Position numbers and translations under genes: made by a program | Source of the DNA: Mermis nigrescens | Lineage: Eukaryota; Nematoda; Enoplea; Mermithida; Mermithidae | NCBI GenBank assembly: GCA_036768485.1 | Contig: JAVLUZ010000738.1 | Coordinates: 62,001 to 126,000 of the forward strand | Direction: 5' to 3' | Length of the DNA: 64,000 nt | The notes under the pieces: generated by a model | Databases searched by the model: none | The model's input: the letters and a program-made list of their open reading frames with translations, nothing else | What the model was told of the DNA's origin: nothing | In this document: in pieces, positions 55,040 through 64,000 of the stretch | Position numbering within the stretch: the first letter of the stretch is position 1 | How the letters are laid out: each line of letters opens with the position of its first letter

Positions 55040-55269
55040 TTCATGCGAAGGCTAACGAGAGTGAGAAACAAGTGAATTTTTGGAACTGCATTCAGGCTGC
55101 ACTACACCGTACAAGTATAGACGTGTGATGTAGATATTTATTCACCTAACCAGTGTAACGAATGCGACGAATTTCGTCGGTTTTTCGACGTGTTATATGA
55201 TGATGTGCCTGATTTAATTACAAGTACCCAAGAGCGTGAGCGGTACACATAGCTAGAGACAATTTCAGT

Positions 55270-55708
55270 CAGGCACGTGGCTATGGGGGTAGGGGGTTAC
55301 GGACCATACCTGGGCGTGGGGGGTTGGGGTATGCACCCTCCCGAGAAACCAAAATACCCCCCCCCCCCCAATAAACAAAATAACCCCCAGAATTCAATTT
55401 TTGAAATTTTTTGTTTTTTTCGCAATTTTTTGATGCCAATGAATAGTGCCAGGTGAGAAAGGTCGAAAAATTGTATTTTTTTCGCCATACCACCATTTTT
55501 AAGGCCATTTTTTGACTTTTGAAAAATCTTGCACCCCCCTTGCCTGAACTTTGGTGCCACCCACCTACGGTTTGGACCCCCAAAATTCAGAAAAATTGGA
55601 AAAATATGCCTTTTTAAACGTTATTTTGTGCTATTTTTCGCCTTTTTGGGCTTAGCTCCCCAAAATTGGTGTTGGCCCCCCAAAATAGGACGGCCAGCTA
55701 CGTGCCTG
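55270..55708 (-). mobile_element. R1 hAT-like MITE with nested R7
   Basis: R1 ends CAGGCACGTGGC and GCTACGTGCCTG. Flanks ATTTCAGT and ATTTTAGT match at 7 of 8. A complete R7 at 55305-55569 interrupts the left poly-G arm; without it R1 is about 170 bp. Confidence 0.88.
55305..55569 (+). mobile_element. R7 MITE nested in R1
   Basis: From CATACCTGGGCGTGGGG to CCACCCACCTACG, with the standard R7 interior (GCCATACCACCATTTTTAAG). Flanks TTACGGAC and GTTTGGAC are only partly alike. Confidence 0.85.
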
Positions 55709-55867
55709 ATTTTAGTTAAATTGCACATTAAATAAGCCCTATACCTAATTCATTCTTTAAACCTACTCATTAAACCAAATCGATAGATCAAGACTCGCTT
55801 CTTGCTAAGTAGAGATCAGCGTTTGATTGACGCGCAGTTAGTGCCACGTGTCACATTTTAATTTGCA

Positions 55868-56042
55868 GTCGGAGGAATGGGATAGTCGGAGAATCGGGAC
55901 GGTCGATTGAAGAATCGGGAAAGTCGGAGAATCGGGACGGTCGGAGAATCGGGACGGTCGGACAATCGAGACGATCGGATAAACGGGACGCGTGAAGAAT
56001 CGTAACGGTCGGAGAATCGGGACGGTCGGAGAATCGGGACAC
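55868..56042 (-). repeat. 17-bp minisatellite, right array (inverted)
   Basis: About nine units of GGGACGGTCGGAGAATC, the reverse complement of the array at 54591-55039. Confidence 0.92.
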
Positions 56043-56099
56043 AATCGAACACAATGCTCAGGACGGAGAGTGCCGATGATGTGAATTGAAAATCTACAT

Positions 56100-58515
56100 A
56101 ATACGGTAATTTTACGGTGCAACGAGCAAAGGAAAAAGTGCGTAGAAAGTGTGGCGTTACCGCGATAATCTTTTAATGATCACAGGCATTAAAATTCCGC
56201 CGGGCTGTAATTCTGTACTGACGGGTACGAAATTTTAACTATCACCTGGAGCATCGTTGCGCTGGCCGTGCGAAATTTCACATTTAAAAAACTGGAAACC
56301 GCAAAAAAGATCAACAAAGGAATGCTATATAAAAATACCAACATCCGCTCAAAACTAGACTTCTTACATGATAATTTCACTATTCACAAGATGCATGATG
56401 ATGCCCAAATATGCACGTTGGAAGTAAAAGTGTGTCCAAAACCTCCACAGGCTCTTTTACCTGAGTCATACGTTTTTCTTTCATTTACCATCTTTTTTCA
56501 ATATCTTCGTGTGTGTCCACAGTCTGAGCTCTCAACTTTTTCAATATACGGGCAGATGAGTTCGTGAAACCATAGCCTCTTTCATGCGCATCGATCACAA
56601 AAAGCAGTTTCACCTCTTGAAGTAAATTAGAGCAAGTAGGTGGATTTATTTTTTCTTGAAAAAACTGATAAAATCCTATTATAATCGAAAGTCAAATTGA
56701 GCGATATAGGATGGACCAAGAAGTGAAGAGTGACAGGGCGACTAAGTCATCGCCTTACGATTCTTGCGAATGCATCAAAAGTACAAAATGGATTAATTCA
56801 AGTCTTACAAAAACTAAATTTATTTGTTCCAGACTTTCATATCAGGCAGTAGCAAGTGATCAGTAAAATGAAGCATAACTATAAGGCTAGCTGAATCATT
56901 GCTTTATGGTATAGAGGCTTAGCAAATTAGTACCAGCCACTTAAGATGACTAATAGGTATTTCATGCAACTAATTATGTAAATCAATGGAAAAATGCTAA
57001 TAAATTAAGTAACACCGTCATGAAATAATGAAATACCAATTTCGTTCAATCACTCCTGACTACACCCGTTATTTATAATATGTGCGTGGCTTGATGAAGC
57101 GAATGTCCCTACCCAATTTTAAAATCCAGTTTATCTCAGGCATGTATCTGTCTTCTGAATTTGGGAAATTAACATTGATTTTGACATTCAAAAACGATAA
57201 CTTGGGCTCTTTAGAAGACAAAAGTTATACAACAACAGATTTATATTAGCTCAAAAGTGTGCTGATCTATGTATTATGGCGATATTTCAAATGCGATTCG
57301 AGAATTTTCAATTTTTTCTACGTGACCCTTGTGAAAAATACTCATACTACTGAAGTTTTGGGGGATCAGTCCCCCTTATCCCCCACAGCTATGTAAGTGC
57401 ATAATTATCTTTCCGAACAATTTATTTGAAATAACTGATTTAGCGGTTGTCTTTTCAATATTTATATTTAGCTCAAAGCAATGTCTTCACTGAAAATTGA
57501 GCCATCCATCCGAATTAAATCGAAATCCTGGTATTATTTAACATCTCAGTCTAAACTCATAGCATTTGCACCACACATAGACGTTGCATTGGGTCTGGGT
57601 GAGCTGTACTTCCCCAGAATCCGGGAGATCCCCATCATCAAATTCAGAGACACAAAGAATGCGATTTTTAAGTTTTCTTTTCGTTTCATCACGGTTTTTT
57701 TGTCGTCAAATAGTGCTCGATAGGACACATCGAGAAATGTTTTTTGATCCTTAAATCAATGTTTTGGCTTTTTTTTACCTCTCAATTTTTCAATCTATCA
57801 AATTTAGGTGCTGCTCATATACATCTGCCCTAAATTTACCTATTGAAATTCAGCAGAATGATATAATTTTGCGAATAGGCAATTATAAGAGTTATCACTT
57901 AACTTCATTAAATAAATCATTCGATTAACTCAAGAAAAATTAATTTTCCCTTTTAATTTCTCATTGTTCTAATCGAAATTCATTTTGTGTAAAAATAGTA
58001 GGGTTTTGACTTGTGAAAAACTATGTATAAATTAAAAAATTGAAAAACGATACTCTACGCCATCCATCCTTTGTCTACTGATTAGATTTGATAAGAAGGA
58101 AATGCAGTCCAGTTCATACACAGACAATGCAAATATGATGGGGCGAAAACATCATTTTTCACGTTTATCGTCAAAATCTATCCACTCTTGTCAGAAAATT
58201 ACGGAAAAATGAAAAAATTGGAATAAAGTTTTGGGTTCTCACGGATTTCTAGGGGTTTAGATCTTAGATGCACACCATGGCCAGTCAGGGTTTCAACCAG
58301 TCTGTGGGAGGGAAGAGGGCAACCAGAGAGCTTTAGCTTTTTCTAGCAAATGGCCCCAAAAAGTAGTATCAATACAAAGATAACTTAAAAGCCCGTCATT
58401 CCACAGTTTCCGGTAAATTTCAAGCTCTTGTACACAAAAGTTTTAATTTTCATCGATTTTCGCCTTCATTTTGCCTTATTTTTCAGAAAAATGCCCATTT
58501 TTGTTATTCTGGGTC
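56100..58515. other. No gene recognised
   Basis: AT-rich sequence with a degraded R7 trace near 57700 (AATAGTGCTCGATAGGACAC). No exon, RNA gene or intact repeat was seen. Confidence 0.45.
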
Positions 58516-58525
58516 CTGTAGTCAC

Positions 58526-58762
58526 CATACCTGGGCGTAGGGGGTTTAGGGAGTATGCACCCCCAAAACCAAAATACCCTCAGAAACCAAAATGCCCCTT
58601 CAATTTTTGAAATTTTTTCGCAATTTTTGATGCCAATGGATAGTGCTCGATGAGAAACGTTGGAAAATAGTGTTTTTTCTGCAATACCACCATTTTTAAG
58701 GCCATTTTTTGTCTTTTGAAGAAATCTTACATTCCCCAGAACTTTGGTGCCGCCCACCTATG
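58526..58762 (+). mobile_element. R7 hAT-like MITE, perfect TSD
   Basis: 237 bp from CATACCTGGGCG to CGCCCACCTATG. Flanked by GTAGTCAC on both sides (58518-58525, 58763-58770). Confidence 0.93.
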
Positions 58763-58770
58763 GTAGTCAC

Positions 58771-59031
58771 CATACGTGGGCAGCAAGAAAATTCTGGGGG
58801 GCGGGTGCCAGAATTTTTGAAGGTCCAAAAATGGCCTAAAATCGTGGTATGGCGATCAAGCTACCGTTTATCGACGTTTTCTCGTCAAGCACTATCCATT
58901 GGCATATAAAAAATTGCGAAAAAAACGAAAAAATTTCTCAAAAATTAAATTCTGGGGGTATTTTGATTTCCGGGGGGGTATTTTGGTTTCTGGGGGTGCA
59001 TACCCCCAAACCCTCCCCCCGCCCAGGTGAG
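58771..59031 (-). mobile_element. R7 hAT-like MITE, opposite orientation, sharing a TSD
   Basis: From CATACGTGGGCAGC to CCGCCCAGGTGAG. The left duplication GTAGTCAC is shared with the preceding R7; the right one is GTAGTCAT (59032-59039). Two insertions thus used the same target. Confidence 0.88.
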
Positions 59032-59039
59032 GTAGTCAT

Positions 59040-61820
59040 CCCCACAAGCACATCTGGTCCAGACCCGCACACCCCCACGCCCACGCGTGGGCGTCGGAAA
59101 CTCGGCTCCGCTGAAGTGCCTAGCAGTGCGATCCCATAACTTTCACCAACTTGCACCAATTCGACCAAAACAGCGCAGTTCTTGGCCAAAGTTAAGCAAG
59201 TGCACGAGTAATTATAGAACATTTACAGATGAGAAAAAACTGGGTAAAAATACGAAAAAGTCCGAAATGAAAGTATGAAACGCGTCACATAAATAGCATC
59301 TGGAGCCCACGTTTTTCAGCCTTGTTTGGCGAGATTGATGACGATCTAATTTCAACGAATAATTGCAGCGCGACACAGAGCGCGGCACATTGTCGTCGTA
59401 TTGTGCAACTTAAGTGCGCAGTCTGAGGCCGAAAAATCTGAGATAAAGTTTGACAGCGACGAATTCGCAAAAAAATTCCAACACCTTACGTAGGCCGGGA
59501 AAATTTCGCAATAGGCAATTAAAATAATTAATTCGAACAAAATTAGTATCATGTTGCAAACGTAAGATGAGAAGACTGAATGGCGAAACAAATAAAATTG
59601 AATAAATACTTTAGAATTAATAAAATAATGAATTTTATGGCGACGACTAGAAGAAATTCAGATTTTGTGTCGATCGGACATTAGGACATGAATTCGGAAA
59701 AGCCTCAATTATAATCGACTGGAAAAATACGTTTATGTATGTTTATGACCGACTCCCTAGATTTAATGTCAAAGTAATAATCCTCAACCAGATCGAAGAG
59801 ATGATCTAACACATAAAGAAAAATGAAAAACGACGGTTCTACACTTTTATCGGATGTTACAATGTGTTGAGGGGCATCCCAACAGGTTTAATGCATTCTT
59901 AACCGCAATTCATTTCCGTTTTTATTTTTTCACTCCAGCCTTAGAATATGATCTTTTTCTTCATTTTTTCGAAGTAGGGATGATTTCAGCTTTTTTTGAA
60001 CTACAATTTATCATCTGGGAGTCACGGGCACGAAGCCGCGAAATCCAAAACACCTTTCAGAATTCAGAATACTACCCCGACAGTAAAACGTTTCAAAATT
60101 ATCTTTAAATTTTTCGCAATTGTTTTTTATGCCAGTCAGTGGACATGGCTTGATGAGAAACGCCGAAAAATGAAAATTGTTGCAACTGCCACCAAGTTTT
60201 CGGCACTTTTTTCACCTATAAAATGTTTTGGATATTGCAGAATTCAGGTGCTGCCAATTTATGATCCCATCCGGCGTAGCCAGACCATGGATGAGTGGGC
60301 GACATAGCCCCCCGAGATAGCATAGAAAGTCATCGCCTCAAGACGCTGCTGGCATGCAAATTCTGTCGGAAGGTTCAGCCAAAAACAACTCTTATAAAAT
60401 GCCTTGAACTAGGCTAAACAATTAGGCAAGTCGGTAAAATTACTTTTCAACTCTTCTGAAAAATTTCTCATTAAATTGAATGTTTGGTGAAAGAACAGCC
60501 ATCCCATGCCGATAAACTGATATTTTGCTAAAACTGCTGAAAATGCAGTAAAGTACGTTTTCGACTTGTGAACTCAGGAAGTTGCTCATGTCAGCGCGAA
60601 AACAAGCGCGCAGAGGGGAGATTGGGGGGTATACATAGATCCTTGATAATGGAAAAAACGGTAAATTATCTGGAGGAAACGGGGCAAAGCGAAGGCCAAA
60701 AATAGATGACAGTTGGAATTTTCGTCGAAAGCGCTTGAAATTCACCAGAAACTATGGAATAACGTAGTTTTAGCATTTATGTTAGTTTTTGAGGTCGTTT
60801 CGGCCCGAAATAATGCTCAATTAGATCAGCTGACTTATTCTATTCCCCATTCCCGCCCATAAAATTGCCCGGGGACCTCCGCCCAAAATTTTGAGTCGTT
60901 ACATGTATGCACGTAATTGTCTGATTACGACCAGCACGAGCAACAACCTAATTTTCACGGAGATCGCACCGGTAAAACATTGCGAAAAATGTCAAAAAAA
61001 CAAAAAATTTAGCCCGGCGGATCTACGCGGGGTATTCCGAATTTCGGGGACCCAACCACACATAGGCGGTGGTGGAAACACTGGCAAAATCCATAAAAAA
61101 TATACAAATGATTCAATTCTGGCGGAGTGTCAATCGATTTTTGTGAGGTCTACCGGCCTAACTGGATTCTCGGCGGGGGTAGGGGCGGACCCACATGCCC
61201 GCGTGTGGGTTCAACCCTCCAATCTGAAGGTACTCCCTTAAGTCGACCGTGCAAAGATTCTGACCGAAATTTTTGCATCAGTCGCATATGAAAAACGGAC
61301 GACCCGTTATTTTTAAAAAAAATGCGAAATTTAAAACAAAAATTAAATATAGCAATGTGGACGAGGCGGTGTCAAGTGTGATACCAAGGAACAACTTATG
61401 AGAACTCTGCTTCGTAATACTCCGACGCTACAGTACGCCATTAATCTTTATTGCACAAAGGAATCAATAATACAAACGCCGCAATGTAAACGACATAAAA
61501 TTGAGAATAAATAATCACATTCCTTCGCCAATTTGTCTTTGTACTCTTTCAAACATGCGTCGATCAATTATCTTGTGCCTCCAATAGACGATCGAACTAA
61601 AAAGCGCGGCCAAAGCGGTACACGTAATGGTAAAGATGATAAAATTTTGTTCCTCCCGCCGAATATTTTTCGAACATCTGAAAAAAAACCAGAAAGGGCT
61701 GAAAAAAGCTTTAAAAATTTTTAAAAAAGCTTTAAAAAATCGAAAAATCAAAAATAATACAAGGCTGCGTTTGCGGTAATCCTAGAGCAATTTTCATATG
61801 AAGAATAATTAAAGCCCTCT
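59040..61820. other. No gene recognised
   Basis: Unassigned AT-rich sequence. A degraded R7 trace lies near 60130-60270 and an R8-like end (GTTACATGTATG) near 60900. No supported coding exon. Confidence 0.45.
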
Positions 61821-61829
61821 AGATTGTAG

Positions 61830-62027
61830 CAGTGGCGGATCTAGGATTTTCCTAAGGGGGAAGGGCGGTACCCCTAAGGGGGCGGGCGGAACCCTGACTT
61901 GGGCGGAAAAATTAGCCGTTTTAACCCGAAAATCGCTAAAAATCGCTCAAAAATGCTTAATTTTGCGCACTATTCTGGGGCCAATGAGGGGGCATCCGCC
62001 CCCCGCCTCCCCCTAAATCCGCCCCTG
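61830..62027 (-). mobile_element. R2 MITE, perfect TSD
   Basis: 198 bp from CAGTGGCGGATCTAGG to CTAAATCCGCCCCTG. Flanked by GATTGTAG on both sides (61822-61829, 62028-62035). Confidence 0.93.
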
Positions 62028-62335
62028 GATTGTAGTGTGATTACGCATTATTGAATTTTTAATGCGAAGGTTTAAAATGCTAAATTCAAATTTGTCCTAT
62101 TATAAATATTTCCTAGGATAACGGCATAAATTAATCTAAATGACGAAACAGGGGTGTCTCATTCAATTATTTGTAATTCAATTTACGTAAACCATATTTT
62201 TATGCCGGTAATTTTATTTATTATGCGCCATATTCTTGAATTTTCCAAATTTCACATAATCAAAAAATAAAGCTTTATAATTTATTTAAAATTTTAAAAT
62301 TTTTAGTTTTCGTAGGAATAGTTTCGCTATTGCAA

Positions 62336-62526
62336 CAGGGGCGGATTTAGGGGGGCGGGGGTGGTCGGCCGCCCCCCTCCCCATTGGCCCAAAATAGTGC
62401 GCAAAATTAAGCATTTTTGAGCGATTTTTAGCGATTTTCGGTTTAAAACGGCTTATTTTTCCGCCCAAGTCAGGGTTCCGCCCCTAAGGGGTACTGCCCC
62501 CCTAGAAAATCCTGGATCCGCCACTG
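62336..62526 (+). mobile_element. R2 MITE, perfect TSD
   Basis: 191 bp from CAGGGGCGGATTTAGG to GATCCGCCACTG. Flanked by TATTGCAA on both sides (62328-62335, 62527-62534). Confidence 0.93.
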
Positions 62527-62851
62527 TATTGCAATGGCTGTTCAGACGAAAAATGGTTAAAAAGCATAGGAAAAAATTAAATGTTTTATGGTTTGACAAC
62601 AAACATGGGCATACGAGGTCTGGGGGTCTGACCAAAGAACACAAAAAATCAAAATTCGATTTTTCGCGAGTTTCTTTGTACCAATTGATAGGGTTTACGA
62701 GAAAAGTCGAAAAATGGTGTCCTTCTGCTTCTTTTATTCATTTTTAAGCATTTTTACGACCATTGAAAATTTTTGACCCCGCCGGAATCTTCAGAATTTA
62801 ACTGTTGACCATGTTGGTTGCTAAGTTTGAAGAATATAGGATTCACAGCAC

Positions 62852-63230
62852 ACATGCACAGCATGGGAATTCAGGGAGGTGAAATTATAAAGGGCCTCTT
62901 CTGGGGTCCAAAATGGTAGGTACGCGTCAAAAACATCATTTATTCAGCGTTTCTGACGATGCTCTATCTCTCTAGAGCATAATAACGTAAAAAAAATTCC
63001 GAAAAAGAATCAGAAAATTCTGGACAAATTGAACAAAATATAGTCAAAACATGAGTATAATGGCGCGAAGCCCCGAATATTTGGCACTTTTGAGCAAATA
63101 GATAGCTAAAAAACGCTTAAAAAGCATCTTTCCCGCAAATTTTTAAAACAACTTTTGGGATCTTTCAAAAAATCGCCAATTCTGGGGGGGTGTGAAAAAA
63201 AGTTTTTCGGGGGGGGGGTAGGACAAACAT
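62852..63230. mobile_element. R6 MITE, right end degraded
   Basis: Starts CACATGCACAGCATGGGAAT, then AGCGTTTCTGACGATGCTCT, CAAAATATAGTCAAAACATG and a hairpin variant GGCGCGAAGCCCC at about 63062. It fades after the poly-G at 63185-63217. Confidence 0.65.
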
Positions 63231-63819
63231 TTCTAGAACAAAGAAAATCGAGGAAAACGAGAATAAAATTCGACAAATGTCTATCGTCTTGAAACAATAA
63301 CAGTTCCTAAAATAATGGCTTCCAAAAGACATAGAACGAAATTCACAAAAAAGCAAATCTCGTCACTAGCGGATTCGAGGAGAGGGGCGGAGGCAGCCGC
63401 ACACCTATCGTCAAAAAATATCTGGGCGCAATGAAGAATAGATGTGTATTTTTATGATTTTAGCTGTTTTTTATAATGATTTTCCAAATTTTTCCGGCGC
63501 TTCGAACCCGGACAGTACTAATTAAGACAGTGCTCATTAATAACATTTACTGACTCTCTTGGCGCTCTAAAAAACTTAAATTTACGTCAAAGGAGTAGTT
63601 TTTGTACAGAACAAAGATTGTCTAGCTTCTACAATAATTTCTCAATTTTTTTGGCAATTTGTGTTGATTTCTGCATTAATTTTTCGAGTTTTTCATAAAA
63701 TACTGGAAAAAATTTCGAAATTTCCTTACTTTTCTGCATCAGAAATAATTCTGACTATGAAAATACAGCAAAAAACCGCTACTCTGAGCATTATATAAGA
63801 ATTTTCGAACAACTTTTAG

Positions 63820-63996
63820 CAGGCACGTAGCTGGCCGTCCTATTTTGGGGAGGATCCAACACCAATTTTAAGGGGTCCGGGGTCCAAAAAAGCCAAAAAT
63901 AGCACAAAATAACGTTTAAAAAGTCCTATTTTTCCAGTTTTTTCTGAATTTTGGGGGGTCCGGATCCCCCGCCATCCCCCCAGAGCTACGCGCCTG
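63820..63996 (+). mobile_element. R1 hAT-like MITE at the window edge
   Basis: 177 bp from CAGGCACGTAGCTGGCC to GCTACGCGCCTG. The left flank ACTTTTAG is matched by the last four bases of the window (ACTT). Confidence 0.87.
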
Positions 63997-64000
63997 ACTT

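Noticed and set aside
63498..63515. Second B-box-like sequence (CTTCGAACCCGG on the plus strand)
   Set aside because: No T-arm stem of proper length and the consensus CC is missing.

Overview
This window is animal nuclear DNA, most likely from a protostome invertebrate. Introns and spacers are very AT-rich, and a few GC-rich coding islands with canonical splice sites all lie on the minus strand. Dozens of short terminal-inverted-repeat (TIR) transposons fill the rest. There are no operons, Shine-Dalgarno sites or long open frames. I cannot name the species.

The one gene I can identify is a p160/SRC nuclear-receptor coactivator (vertebrate NCOA1-3, insect taiman). It reads right to left from at least 38.9 kb, possibly from a start codon at 49.6 kb, and runs off the left edge. 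Thirteen exons are proposed. In protein order they give: a possible first exon (49.6 kb), a helix-loop-helix (38.8 kb), the PAS-B region (34.8, 31.5, 26.5 and 26.0 kb), a Ser/Pro/Ala-rich middle (23.3, 21.1 kb), LXXLL receptor-binding boxes (19.4, 18.6, 15.7 kb and the 15.5/8.3 kb junction), a Gln/Pro-rich segment (8.0 kb) and an Arg/Gly-to-Pro-rich segment (2.3 kb). Splice phases agree at nearly every junction. One exon needs a one-base correction in a homopolymer. PAS-A was not found; a 100-N assembly gap lies where it is expected.

The introns hold a dense collection of DNA transposons. At least seven families leave 8-bp target-site duplications, so they look hAT-like. For convenience I call them R1 (CAGGCACGTAGCTG ends), R2 (CAGTGGCGGATC / CAGGGGCGGATTTAGG ends), R4 (CAGTGTTTTTTGTAC ends), R5 (TAGTGATCGAYCGGAG ends), R7 (CATACCTGGGCG ends), R8 (CATACATGTAAC ends) and hAT-A (TAGGGATGTGCCGAT ends, with a transposase remnant). 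R6 (CCATACATG ends) is an older 400-bp family. Between 8.66 and 15.31 kb two adjacent nests hold elements stacked three and four deep, including a solo LTR, and nearly every layer is bounded by a readable duplication.

From 49.6 kb to 64 kb I recognise no coding gene: only repeats, minisatellites, an (AT)n tract and unassigned sequence. Small spurious ORFs in poly-G/C, (ATT)n or (AT)n tracts were ignored.
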